NCBI GenBank assembly: GCA_025355995.1
Contig: JANXYQ010000096.1
Span: forward strand, 1-64,000
Length of the DNA stretch: 64,000 bases
From: Spirochaetaceae bacterium
GTDB taxonomy: Bacteria > Spirochaetota > Spirochaetia > Treponematales > Rectinemataceae
Reading direction: 5' to 3'
The translations under genes were made by a program, and so were the position numbers. Position 1 is the first letter of the stretch. Each line of letters starts with the position of its first letter. The notes under the pieces were generated by a model. It saw nothing but the letters and a program-made list of their open reading frames with translations. It was not told the DNA's origin and searched no databases. Below, one piece after another: positions 50,677-58,808 of the stretch.

Positions 50677-52251
50677 ATGTCACGCAGCACGCGCGCCGCT
50701 GGGCTGGTGTTGGGGGGCGTGAGGGGCCTGTCCCCCCTCGGATCCGATGACGGCGCGGTGGAACTCCTCGATTCCTACGCCTCCGCGGGGATATTCGCGT
50801 ATCTCCTCCCCGGATTCCTCGCGCAGGAGCCCGAGCGGCTCGGCGGCCTCGTCGCGATCGCCCGCCGGGCCTCGGCGTCGGCGGGACTGGGAAAGGCCCT
50901 CGTTGCGATCGGCGGCGACGGCCTTCCGGCCTTCGGCCTCCCTCCCTTTCCTGACGCCCCTACGCCCCTCGGGCTAGCCTCCCTGAAATCCCCGAGGGCG
51001 GCGATGAGGGCGGGCCTCCTCCTCGGCTCCCTCCTATCCTCCTGCGGCGTAGACTTGGTCATGGCTCCCCGGCTCGACCTCGCGAGCGACCCCAAGGACC
51101 CGGCAGGCGCCCTCGGGGGCTTCGGAGAGGACAGCCGCCTGGCGGGACTGCTCGGCTCGGCCTACGCTCGGGCCCTCAAGCGCGCGGGCGTCGAGGCCTG
51201 CATAGGCCGATTCCCGGGGCTCGGGGCGACCTGCAGCGATTGCTACGAAGGCATGCCCTTCATTTCCCTCCCGGTCGAGCGCCTGGAGCGCTGCGAGATG
51301 CGCCCCTTCTCGCGGGCCGTGGCCGCGGGCGCGGCCGCCGTCCTCGTGGGGAGAGTCCTCGTTCCCGCCCTCGAGAGCGAGCGCATACCCGCCTCCGCGA
51401 GCGCCCGGGTGATAGAGGGGCGGCTCCGGGAATCGCTGGGCTTCCGGGGCATCGTGATCGGCGACGATGTCGGTCCCGAGGAGGATAGCGGCAAGGCCGC
51501 GGTGCTCGGCGCGCTGGCCGGCTGCGACCTCTGCCTCTATACCCGGCCCGAAGCGGCGCTGGCGTCAGCGGCGGCGCTGGAAAAGGCGGCCGCGATGGGG
51601 GAGCTCCCGGCGGTCCGCGTCGAGATGGTCCGCAGGCGCCTGGATTCGCTGCTCTCCAGTCGTCCCGCCCCCGCGCCCAGCCCCGTGGGCCGCCGCTTTT
51701 TCCCGGCGGCGCGCCGCCTCGCGAGGGCGAGGCGCGATATAGAGGAGAGCGTGAGCCTGCTGCGAGGCTCCCTGACCCTACGGGGCGGAGAGTCGGGCAG
51801 CTTCGAGGGCGCCTTCATCCTCGTATTCCTCCCTCCTGCCGGCGCGCCCGATGCCCCCGAGTCCGATGCCGTCCTCGCGGCCCTCCGCTCCGAGCTCCCC
51901 GGCGCCGAGATCCTAGGCTTGAGCGCGGACCCCGGAAACGAGGCGACGGATGAGCTCGCGCGCCTCGTTTCCGCGCGCGGCCGTTTTCCGGAAGCGGCCA
52001 TCCTCACCTACGACGCGCACTTTCGCCCGGCGCAGGAGGGCTTGGCGAGGCTCGTAGAGGAGTTCATCCCCGATTATCGGGTGATAGCGATGCGCGATCC
52101 CTACGACGCCGCCTTTTTCCCGCGAGCGATCGGCCTCGGAGCCGCCTACGGCTTCTCGGAAGGCGGGGCCCGAGCGATCGCGCGCCTTCTGGCGGGCCGG
52201 ACCAAGGCCCGGGGGGGGCGGCCGGTAGAGGTTATCGGACTCGAAGTCTAG
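50677..52251 (+). CDS. Glycoside hydrolase family 3-like protein with altered active site
   Basis: A 524-residue protein with the NagZ/GH3 barrel (about 10-320) and a C-terminal alpha/beta region. The usual KHFPGHGDT-DSH loop is here GRFPGLGATCSDCYEG (near 180), so the Lys, His and catalytic His of NagZ-type enzymes are missing. The nucleophile-like Asp in GIVIGDDVGPEED (near 268) remains. It may be a weak or different glycosidase or a binding protein. There is no signal peptide. I chose ATG 50677 with GAGGCGGGGT; GTG 50665 overlapping the malQ stop is the alternative. It is probably co-transcribed with malQ. Confidence 0.75.
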   Translation: MSRSTRAAGLVLGGVRGLSPLGSDDGAVELLDSYASAGIFAYLLPGFLAQEPERLGGLVAIARRASASAGLGKALVAIGGDGLPAFGLPPFPDAPTPLGLASLKSPRAAMRAGLLLGSLLSSCGVDLVMAPRLDLASDPKDPAGALGGFGEDSRLAGLLGSAYARALKRAGVEACIGRFPGLGATCSDCYEGMPFISLPVERLERCEMRPFSRAVAAGAAAVLVGRVLVPALESERIPASASARVIEGRLRESLGFRGIVIGDDVGPEEDSGKAAVLGALAGCDLCLYTRPEAALASAAALEKAAAMGELPAVRVEMVRRRLDSLLSSRPAPAPSPVGRRFFPAARRLARARRDIEESVSLLRGSLTLRGGESGSFEGAFILVFLPPAGAPDAPESDAVLAALRSELPGAEILGLSADPGNEATDELARLVSARGRFPEAAILTYDAHFRPAQEGLARLVEEFIPDYRVIAMRDPYDAAFFPRAIGLGAAYGFSEGGARAIARLLAGRTKARGGRPVEVIGLEV

Positions 52252-52273
52252 GCCTTCTCCGTCCCGAGCTTCC

Positions 52274-52302
52274 TTGACAGCTGTCGCCCTCCCGGCTAGA
52301 GT
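52274..52302 (+). promoter_or_regulatory. Leaderless-type promoter of the Gate-domain gene
   Basis: The -35 is TTGACA (52274-52279), the spacer 17 nt and the -10 TAGAGT (52297-52302), with 9 nt to ATG 52312 and no ribosome binding site. Confidence 0.65.
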
Positions 52303-52311
52303 CGCTACCAC

Positions 52312-53277
52312 ATGGAGGAAAACCAGGAAAAGTCGCGGATATCGCGGGTCATGGCCGCTTCCGGCTCGGGCTTTTCGAGGGCCCTCCGCGCTATATGGTT
52401 CCTCCTGCGAATCATAATCCCGCTAACCCTGGCAATCGCCTTCCTCGATCGGCTGGGCGTAATGCCCTGGATTGCCAGGCTCATGGCGCCCGCGACGGCC
52501 CTCGTCGGCCTTCCCGGCGAGGCGGCCCTCGTTTTCTTGGCCTCGATTTTCCTGAATGTCTATGGCGCGATCGCGGTAGCTTGCTCCCTGTCCCTCGACC
52601 TGCGGGCGATGACCATCCTGGCCGTAATGTGCATGACGGCGCATAACCTGATCGTAGAGACGGCGGCCATGAAGAAGACGGGATCCCCGGTCGCCAAGAT
52701 GGTCCTCCTGAGGATCTGCGCCGCCCTCGCCTCCGGCTTCGCCTTCAGGTTCCTCCTCCCGGGCTATCTGTCCTCGGTCGCCTTCTCGTCCGCGGCTTCG
52801 GGGCGGGATGCCGACCTCCTCGCCATGCTGGGAGGCTGGGGGCTATCGACCGCGGCCGTCGCGCTGAAGATCGCCCTCGTCGTCGTGGCCGTGAACGTCG
52901 CCCAGCGCCTCCTGGAAGAATTCAAGGCTATGGAGCTGCTCGCGAGGCTCTTCGCGCCGGTGATGAGGCTTTTCGGCTTGCCGAGGGAGGCTAGCCAGCT
53001 CTGGATCGGGATCAACGTCGTCGGCTATCCCTACGGAGCCCTCATGGTCGCGGAGCGGATGAGCGCCGGGAGAATGAAGCCCCAGGACGGCGATCTCGTC
53101 AATCATCACGCGGCCCTCTGCCACTCCCTTCTCGAGGGAACGGTCTTGTTCTGCGCCTTCGGCGTCCCGCTGTTCTGGGTCACCGTCCCGCGGCTCGCCC
53201 TCGCCCTCGTCTCGGTCTGGGTCGAACGGGCGCGGCGCCGCTTCTTCCGCCGCTCTTTCCGCGTCGGTACCGCATAG
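52312..53277 (+). CDS. Nucleoside-recognition (Gate) domain membrane protein
   Basis: A 321-residue inner-membrane protein with about eight hydrophobic segments arranged as two repeats. Each repeat contains the Gate-domain pattern: GLPGEAALVFLASIFLNVYGAIA near 68, and LFGLPREASQLWIGINVVGYPYGA near 222. Related proteins include SpmA/SpmB and FeoB-type gate modules. Transport of a nucleoside or ion is assumed for the family but not shown. The predicted transcript begins about 2-3 nt before ATG 52312. The 105-nt gap to clpP holds only that gene's ribosome binding site. Confidence 0.75.
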   Translation: MEENQEKSRISRVMAASGSGFSRALRAIWFLLRIIIPLTLAIAFLDRLGVMPWIARLMAPATALVGLPGEAALVFLASIFLNVYGAIAVACSLSLDLRAMTILAVMCMTAHNLIVETAAMKKTGSPVAKMVLLRICAALASGFAFRFLLPGYLSSVAFSSAASGRDADLLAMLGGWGLSTAAVALKIALVVVAVNVAQRLLEEFKAMELLARLFAPVMRLFGLPREASQLWIGINVVGYPYGALMVAERMSAGRMKPQDGDLVNHHAALCHSLLEGTVLFCAFGVPLFWVTVPRLALALVSVWVERARRRFFRRSFRVGTA

Positions 53278-53381
53278 TCCCATAGCGGTTCCCGCTGGCC
53301 GCGATCCCTGCGGCCGTTGTATATTCTTACTCCGGCGGGCCGAGCTCGGATCCTCGAGACGGGCGCCGCGAAGGAGAATCC

Positions 53382-53999
53382 ATGAGCATAGAGCGCCAGC
53401 GCCCCCGTTTCGACGAGGACGACGATGAAGCCAAGGCCCCGCCCCCCCGCCCGGAGGACGCCCTCGCCGAGCGCTTCCTCAAAACCAGGACGATCCTTCT
53501 CTCGGGCGAGATAGACAAGGAGTCCAGCGAGCGCTTCATACGCCAGCTCCTCCTCCTCGAAAGCCTCGGCGGCGAGCCTATCACCGTGCTCATCGACTCG
53601 CCGGGCGGCGACGTGGACGCCGGCTACGCCATCTTCGACATGATTCGCTTCGTCGCCGCGCCGGTGCGCATCGTAGGCATGGGCCTCGTCGCGAGCGCGG
53701 CCGCCTTGATCCTCCTCGCGGTGCCCAAGGACAGGAGGCAAGGCCTCCCCAACTCGCATTACCTGATCCACCAGCCCCTCTCGGGGATCCGGGGGGTCGC
53801 TACGGAGATCGAGATCCACGCCCGCGAGCTCGAGAAGACGCGGGAACGGGTCAACAAGGTCATCGCGGACGAGACGGGCCAATCGATCGAGCGGGTGCGC
53901 AAGGACACCGATCGCGACTTCTGGATGAACGCCGAGGAGGCGATAGCCTACGGCCTAATCTCCCGGGTCGCCGCGGCGCGGGCGGACCTGGGCGCATGA
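53382..53999 (+). CDS. clpP: ClpP-family serine protease
   Basis: A 205-residue subunit. The catalytic Ser is Ser105 (GLVASAAAL, in place of the usual ASMGA), His130 is in LIHQPLSG (25 residues on, as in E. coli), and the Asp lies in the DTDRD motif (175-179). The acidic N-terminal extension (DEDDDEAKA) replaces the usual propeptide and axial-loop region. The unusual Ser loop and extension suggest a second ClpP paralogue rather than the main housekeeping copy. AAGGAG lies before ATG 53382, and it overlaps purC by ATGA. Confidence 0.88.
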   Translation: MSIERQRPRFDEDDDEAKAPPPRPEDALAERFLKTRTILLSGEIDKESSERFIRQLLLLESLGGEPITVLIDSPGGDVDAGYAIFDMIRFVAAPVRIVGMGLVASAAALILLAVPKDRRQGLPNSHYLIHQPLSGIRGVATEIEIHARELEKTRERVNKVIADETGQSIERVRKDTDRDFWMNAEEAIAYGLISRVAAARADLGA

Positions 54000-54970
54000 C
54001 GAGGGACCGGGTCGAGGCCGCCTTGGGCGACGCCTTCGCCTCCCTGGGCGAGGCGGCCGCGCGCGGGCGTCCCGTTTACCGGGGCAAGGTCCGCGACGTC
54101 GTAGGCGGCGAGAGGGCACTCCTCCTCGTCGCAAGCGACAGGATCTCGGCCTTCGACCGCGTACTCTCGACGGTACCATTCAAGGGCGAGGTTCTCTCCC
54201 GCGTCTCCGCCTGGTGGTTCGAGCGCTGCTCGGACATCCTTCCCAACCACCTGCTGCCCGGCGGCGATCCGGTCTCCCTCGGACTGGGAAGGGCCACCCT
54301 GGTCCGCAAGGCCGAGATGCTCCCGGTCGAGGTAGTCGTCCGCGGCTACCTCTCAGGCTCGGCTTGGCGCGACTACAGCTCCGGCAAGGGCATCTCGGGC
54401 ATAGCCCTCCCCAGCGGCCTCGCGCGCAACGAGCGTTTCCCGGTCCCCCTCGTCACCCCGACGACGAAGGAAGCGAACGGCCACGACAAGCCGATATCGG
54501 GGACGGAGATAGTGGCCTCCGGCCTGGTCGGGGCGGACCTGTGGCGCGAAGTCAAGGCGGCGGCCCTCGCCCTCTTCCGCAGGGGCCAGGAGCTGGCCGC
54601 GGTAGCCGGGCTCATCCTCGCGGACACAAAATACGAATTCGGGACAGTCGATGGCCGGCTCGTCATCGCCGACGAGCTTCACAGCCCCGATTCAAGCCGC
54701 TATTGGTGGTCCGGGAGCTATGAGCGCCTCTTCTTCGGGGCCGATGAGCAGCGGGAGCTCGACAAGGAGCCCTTCCGGCGCTGGCTTTCGGAGAAGGGCT
54801 TCGTCGGCGAGGGGAGTCCGCCCTCCGTTCCCGACTCCGTCCGCGCGGATACCGCGTGGCGATATGTGCAGGCTTTCGAGGCGATCACCGGCGAGAATTT
54901 CGAGAGTATCGGCGCCGACCCTCAATCGGAAGAGGCCCTCGTCGGGCGTATCGTAGCCGAGCGCCTCTAG
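53996..54970 (+). CDS. purC: SAICAR synthetase (phosphoribosylaminoimidazole-succinocarboxamide synthase)
   Basis: A 324-residue enzyme of de novo purine synthesis, with the longer form of the family. Motifs are YRGKVRDVV near 28, LLVASDRISAFDRVL near 43 (the SAICAR signature), VVRGYLSGSAWRDY near 114, and the second signature ILADTKYEFG near 207. It joins CAIR and aspartate using ATP. ATG 53996 overlaps the clpP stop, so the protease and a purine enzyme are translationally coupled. This is unusual but may only be compaction. Confidence 0.95.
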   Translation: MTRDRVEAALGDAFASLGEAAARGRPVYRGKVRDVVGGERALLLVASDRISAFDRVLSTVPFKGEVLSRVSAWWFERCSDILPNHLLPGGDPVSLGLGRATLVRKAEMLPVEVVVRGYLSGSAWRDYSSGKGISGIALPSGLARNERFPVPLVTPTTKEANGHDKPISGTEIVASGLVGADLWREVKAAALALFRRGQELAAVAGLILADTKYEFGTVDGRLVIADELHSPDSSRYWWSGSYERLFFGADEQRELDKEPFRRWLSEKGFVGEGSPPSVPDSVRADTAWRYVQAFEAITGENFESIGADPQSEEALVGRIVAERL

Positions 54971-54992
54971 CCAGGGGCGCTCGGGGGGTCAC

Positions 54993-56063
54993 ATGCGCCT
55001 ATCCTCGGCGGCGGTCCTCGCCGTCGCCTGCCTCCTCTGCCTCTCGGCCTCGCGTTGCTCATCGCCCTCGTCCCCCGCGGCCGGCCGCTCGGTGTCGATA
55101 GTCGCCTACAACGTGAAGAGCCTCTTCGACGCGACTGACGACGGGCCCGAGTTCCCGGAATTCTCGGTGGCGAGGGGCAAGTGGGACGACGCGCGATACA
55201 GGATCCGGCTCGCGAACGTCGCGGCGGCCGTCCTCGCGGCCGGGCCTTCGGGGAAAATCCCGGGCCCGGACATCCTCTGCCTCGAGGAAATCGAGAACGG
55301 CAGGGTACTGGAAGCCCTCCGGACGGGCCCCCTTTCCGCAGCCCGCTACGGCTACGCGGCGATCGCCCCGGCGGAGGGAGGCCCCTTCTCCGACTGCGTG
55401 CTGTCGCGCCTGCCCATCCTCTCCGCGGCCTGCCACTCGGCCTCGACTCCCGCCGGGCCCGCCGGGCGCGATATCCTCGAGCTCGAAATCGACGCGGGGG
55501 GGAGGCGCCTCATCCTCATCTCCTGCCACTGGAAGTCCAAGTCCGGAGGGGCCGAGGCGACCGAGGAGGCGCGCCGAGAGGACGCGGCCCTCGTGCGCGG
55601 CCGGGTAAGGGCGCGACTCGCCTCCGACCCCGGGGCGGAGCTCCTGGTCTGCGGCGACTTCAACGAGAGCCCGGACGAGTACCTGCGGGTCGCGCGGCAG
55701 TACGCGACGGGCCTGATGCCCGTCGAGGAGTCGACGGCGCGGGGCTCGGCTTCGGCCAGGCTCCTCGTGACCTCCTCGCCCGAGCTCGCGAAGAGTCTGG
55801 GCGACGAGCCGGTCCTCTTCAGCCCCTGGGCCGAGGCGGGCGGCTACAGCTACAGCTACCGCGGCAGCCGGGAACGGCTCGACGGCTTCCTCCTAAGCCC
55901 TGGCCTCCTCGACGCGGAGGGCCTCTCCTACGCGAGCTTCGCGGCGGCGAGCGCGCCTTCCCTCAAGGACGCGGCCGGCGACCCCATCGCGTGGCCGGGT
56001 TCCGGGTCGACGGGCTACTCGGACCACCTGCCCATCCTCCTCGTCCTCGATGCCGAGCCTTAG
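54993..56063 (+). CDS. Exported endonuclease/exonuclease/phosphatase-family protein
   Basis: A 356-residue protein with an N-terminal hydrophobic signal. A Cys in LSASRCSS may serve as a relaxed spirochaetal lipobox. The EEP fold shows VAYNVKSLFD near 37, ILCLEEIENG near 95 (metal-binding Glu), HWKSKSGG near 177, GDFNESPDEY near 220 and the final YSDHLPIL with catalytic Asp-His near 342. It could act on nucleic acid or on phospho-lipid/inositol substrates in the envelope. It starts 22 nt after purC with GGGGGGT. Confidence 0.82.
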   Translation: MRLSSAAVLAVACLLCLSASRCSSPSSPAAGRSVSIVAYNVKSLFDATDDGPEFPEFSVARGKWDDARYRIRLANVAAAVLAAGPSGKIPGPDILCLEEIENGRVLEALRTGPLSAARYGYAAIAPAEGGPFSDCVLSRLPILSAACHSASTPAGPAGRDILELEIDAGGRRLILISCHWKSKSGGAEATEEARREDAALVRGRVRARLASDPGAELLVCGDFNESPDEYLRVARQYATGLMPVEESTARGSASARLLVTSSPELAKSLGDEPVLFSPWAEAGGYSYSYRGSRERLDGFLLSPGLLDAEGLSYASFAAASAPSLKDAAGDPIAWPGSGSTGYSDHLPILLVLDAEP

Positions 56064-57028
56064 CGGCGGCGCGGGCCCGAGTTGCGCTCCCAGAAGAGGC
56101 CTTCCTCGTAGCCCTGAATCCGGGGCTCTTCCTCCGCGAGCTCGAGCCTGCGCAGCGCCGCCAGGCAGTGCTCGGCGTCGATCTCGATGCCGACGAAGCG
56201 CCTCCCGAGCTTCCTCGCGGCCACCGCGGTCGTGCCCGAGCCGAGGAAGGGATCGAGGACGAGGTCCCCGGGCCGGGACGAGGCGAGGATCAGCTTGGCC
56301 GCCAGCTTCTCCGGCTTCTGCGTCGGGTGGCTCGTGTTCTCGCTCATGGACCAGAAGGGCACGGTGAGGTCGGTCCACAGGTTGGAGGCGGCGGTGTCCC
56401 GGTAGCGCCCGTCGGGGCCCTCTCCCCAATCCTTGGGCCGGCCATCGCCGTCGCGGTAGGGAGCGCGGACCCTTCGCCTCTGCCGAACGGCGTCCCCGTC
56501 GAAGCGGTAGTCCTCGGATACGGTCGCGAACCAGATGTCCTCGTGGGAGTTCTTCCAATTCCGGGCGGAGGCGCGGCCCTTCTCCCTTTCCCAGGTTATG
56601 CGATTCCGAACGACGAGCGAGCCGGAGAGGACGCGTTGCACGGCCGAGGAGCAGCGCCAGTCGCAGCACACGTAGACGCTTGCGTCGGCCTTGAGGAGGG
56701 GGAGGGCCGCGTCGAGCCAGGAGCGCGTGTACTCCTCGTACTCGCCCTCGGCCATTCGCCTCCCTCGCGCGGCCCCGAAGTCCTTGTCCATGTTGTAGGG
56801 CGGGTCGGCGACCAGGAGGTCCGCCGAGGCGGGCGGGAGGCGGGTGAGCGCCGCGAAGGCGTCGCCGAGGATGATCGCGTCGGCCGCCTCCTCCAACGGA
56901 ATGGGCGCCTCCGAGGCCCCGAGCCTCCGCGCCGCCTCGAGGGCGCTGCCGAGGCGTTCCCTGTCCTCGGGTCTCAAGGAGAGGCCGCGGTTGCGGGACG
57001 GCGGCGCGGGCTCATCGCTGGATTCCAT
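56060..57028 (-). CDS. Beta-class DNA methyltransferase (orphan)
   Basis: A 322-residue site-specific methylase. Motif IV DPPY is at 75-78 (VADPPYNMDKD), and motif I DPFLGSGTTAVAA follows near 270, which is the beta-class order used for N6-adenine or N4-cytosine methylation. HPTQKPEKLAAKLI precedes motif I. No restriction gene is adjacent. I chose ATG 57028 (MESSDE) because a TTGCCG/TACTAT promoter ends 8 nt before it; the longer frame to 57139 lies upstream of that promoter. It is divergent from the XPB helicase operon, sharing a gap of about 90 nt. Confidence 0.88.
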   Translation of the reverse strand: MESSDEPAPPSRNRGLSLRPEDRERLGSALEAARRLGASEAPIPLEEAADAIILGDAFAALTRLPPASADLLVADPPYNMDKDFGAARGRRMAEGEYEEYTRSWLDAALPLLKADASVYVCCDWRCSSAVQRVLSGSLVVRNRITWEREKGRASARNWKNSHEDIWFATVSEDYRFDGDAVRQRRRVRAPYRDGDGRPKDWGEGPDGRYRDTAASNLWTDLTVPFWSMSENTSHPTQKPEKLAAKLILASSRPGDLVLDPFLGSGTTAVAARKLGRRFVGIEIDAEHCLAALRRLELAEEEPRIQGYEEGLFWERNSGPRRR

Positions 57029-57036
57029 CGCCGTGA

Positions 57037-57065
57037 ATAGTAGCGCCGATGCATCGAAGCGGCAA
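57037..57065 (-). promoter_or_regulatory. Leaderless-type promoter of the orphan methyltransferase
   Basis: On the minus strand the -35 is TTGCCG (57060-57065), the spacer 17 nt and the -10 TACTAT (57037-57042), with 8 nt to ATG 57028 and no ribosome binding site. Confidence 0.6.
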
Positions 57066-57077
57066 CGCATTCGCGCC

Positions 57078-57107
57078 TTGGCTTCCGCCGCCCGTTCGCA
57101 GTATGCT
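57078..57107 (+). promoter_or_regulatory. Leaderless-type promoter of the XPB operon
   Basis: The -35 is TTGGCT (57078-57083), the spacer 18 nt and the -10 TATGCT (57102-57107), with 9 nt to ATG 57117 and no Shine-Dalgarno sequence. Confidence 0.5.
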
Positions 57108-57116
57108 CTATCGGAT

Positions 57117-58808
57117 ATGGCCGAAGGTAAACCTCTCATCGTCCAGAGCGATCTCTCCCTCCTCCTCGACGTCCACGACCCGGCGTTCGAGGCGGGCAGG
57201 GCGGCGATCGGCGTCTTCGCCGCCCTGGAGAAGAGCCCGGAGCACCTTCATACCTATCGGATGTCCGCGCTGTCGCTGTGGAACGCTGCCAGCGCGGGCC
57301 TGACTCCCGACGGCGTCGCCGCCGCCCTCCTTCGATACAGCCGCTACGAAGTCCCCCGCGACGTCTCCTTCATAGTCCGCGACACGATGGCGCGCTTCGG
57401 CCGCCTCGTGCTCAAGGAGATCCCGGGACGGGCGGCGCCGGGAGACGAGGCCTTCGTCCTCTCCGACAGGCTCCTCCTCTCCTGCGCGGACCGCGACGCC
57501 GAACGCGAGCTGGGCTCGTCGAAGAAGCTCCAGAAGTGGCTCGAGCCCGTCCCCGGCGGCTTCGAAATCCGCCTCACGGAGCGAGGCACCGTCAAGCGCG
57601 AGCTGCTCAAGCTCGGATGGCCGGTCAAGGACGAGGCTCCCCTCGCCCCGGGCGATCCGCTCGAGATCCACATGCGCCCCTCGCGCGCCTCGGGCGGGAG
57701 TTTCGGCCTGCGGCCCTACCAGGTGGACGCCCTCGGCGCCTTCGTGGGCGGCGGGCTTCCCGGCTCGGGCTACGGCGTCGTCGTGATGCCCTGCGGCGCC
57801 GGCAAGACGATAGTCGGCATGGCCGCGATGGAGGCCATAGGCAGGAAGACCCTCATCATCACGACCAATATCGCCGCCGTGCACCAATGGATGGACGAGC
57901 TCGCCGACAAGACCGACCTCCCGCCCGAGTCCATCGGCGAATATACAGGCGCCGAGAAGACCGTGAGGCCCGTCACGATCGCGACCTACCAAATCCTCAC
58001 GTGGAGGCCGGACAAGGAGTCGGATTTCCCCCACTTCGACCTCTTCCGAAGGGAGAAGTGGGGCCTCATCATCTACGACGAGGTCCATCTCCTCCCGGCG
58101 CCGGTCTTCCGCGTGGTCGCCGAGATCCAGGCCGTGCGCCGCCTCGGCCTCACCGCGACCCTCGTCCGCGAGGACGGCCGGGAGGAGGACGTCTTCAGCC
58201 TGATCGGGCCCAAGCGCTACGATGTCCCCTGGAAGGATCTCGAGCGCCGGGGCTTCATCGCCGAGGCCTATTGCCGCGAGATCCGCGTGCCCCTGCCCGA
58301 GGACGAGCACCTTCGCTACTCCGTGTCGGAGCCCCGCGACAAGCATCGGCTCGCCGCGGAGAACACCGCGAAGTACGAGGCGGTTCGCGAGCTCGTTGAG
58401 AACCACCCCGACGAGCCGGTGCTCGTCATAGGGCAGTTCCTCGACCAGCTCGGCAGGCTCGCGAAAGAGCTCGCCGCTCCCCTCATCACCGGCCGCACGC
58501 CCAATCCCGAGCGCGAGCGGATCTACTCCGACTTCAAGGCGGGCCGGGTGCGGGTGATCGTCGTATCCAAGGTTGCGAATTTCGCCATAGACCTGCCCGA
58601 CGCATCCGTCGCCATCCAGGTCTCGGGCTCCTTCGGCTCCCGCCAGGAGGAGGCCCAGCGCCTGGGGCGAATCCTCAGGCCCAAGGCCCGCAATTCCTAT
58701 TTCTATTCCCTCGTTTCCCGCTATACGGTCGAGGAGGAATTCGCGGCCAATAGGCGCAAATTCCTGACCGAGCAGGGTTACCGCTACCACATCGAGGCCT
58801 GGGAATGA
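57117..58808 (+). CDS. XPB-type DNA helicase
   Basis: A 563-residue SF2 helicase. The N-terminal helicase-associated domain (Helicase_C_3, about 5-115) has LIVQSDLSLLL and SPEHLHTYRMSALSLWNA. The helicase core begins LRPYQVDALG near 198, with Walker A MPCGAGKT near 224, DEVH box near 322, TAT motif near 345 and motif VI QRLGRILRPK near 512. This is the bacterial XPB layout also seen in mycobacteria and Treponema. It unwinds DNA with 3'-5' polarity in characterised cases. It is first in a run of four overlapping genes; the downstream ORF starts inside its stop (ATGA). Confidence 0.93.
   Translation: MAEGKPLIVQSDLSLLLDVHDPAFEAGRAAIGVFAALEKSPEHLHTYRMSALSLWNAASAGLTPDGVAAALLRYSRYEVPRDVSFIVRDTMARFGRLVLKEIPGRAAPGDEAFVLSDRLLLSCADRDAERELGSSKKLQKWLEPVPGGFEIRLTERGTVKRELLKLGWPVKDEAPLAPGDPLEIHMRPSRASGGSFGLRPYQVDALGAFVGGGLPGSGYGVVVMPCGAGKTIVGMAAMEAIGRKTLIITTNIAAVHQWMDELADKTDLPPESIGEYTGAEKTVRPVTIATYQILTWRPDKESDFPHFDLFRREKWGLIIYDEVHLLPAPVFRVVAEIQAVRRLGLTATLVREDGREEDVFSLIGPKRYDVPWKDLERRGFIAEAYCREIRVPLPEDEHLRYSVSEPRDKHRLAAENTAKYEAVRELVENHPDEPVLVIGQFLDQLGRLAKELAAPLITGRTPNPERERIYSDFKAGRVRVIVVSKVANFAIDLPDASVAIQVSGSFGSRQEEAQRLGRILRPKARNSYFYSLVSRYTVEEEFAANRRKFLTEQGYRYHIEAWE

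Noticed and set aside
56060-57139. Longer methyltransferase start at 57139
   Set aside because: It would place a TTGCCG-17-TACTAT promoter inside the coding region, and the added N-terminus (Arg/Ala-rich) is not family-like; ATG 57028 fits better.
57108-58790. 560-residue minus-strand ORF opposite the XPB helicase
   Set aside because: Antisense shadow of a conserved helicase; composition is biased and no motif is present.
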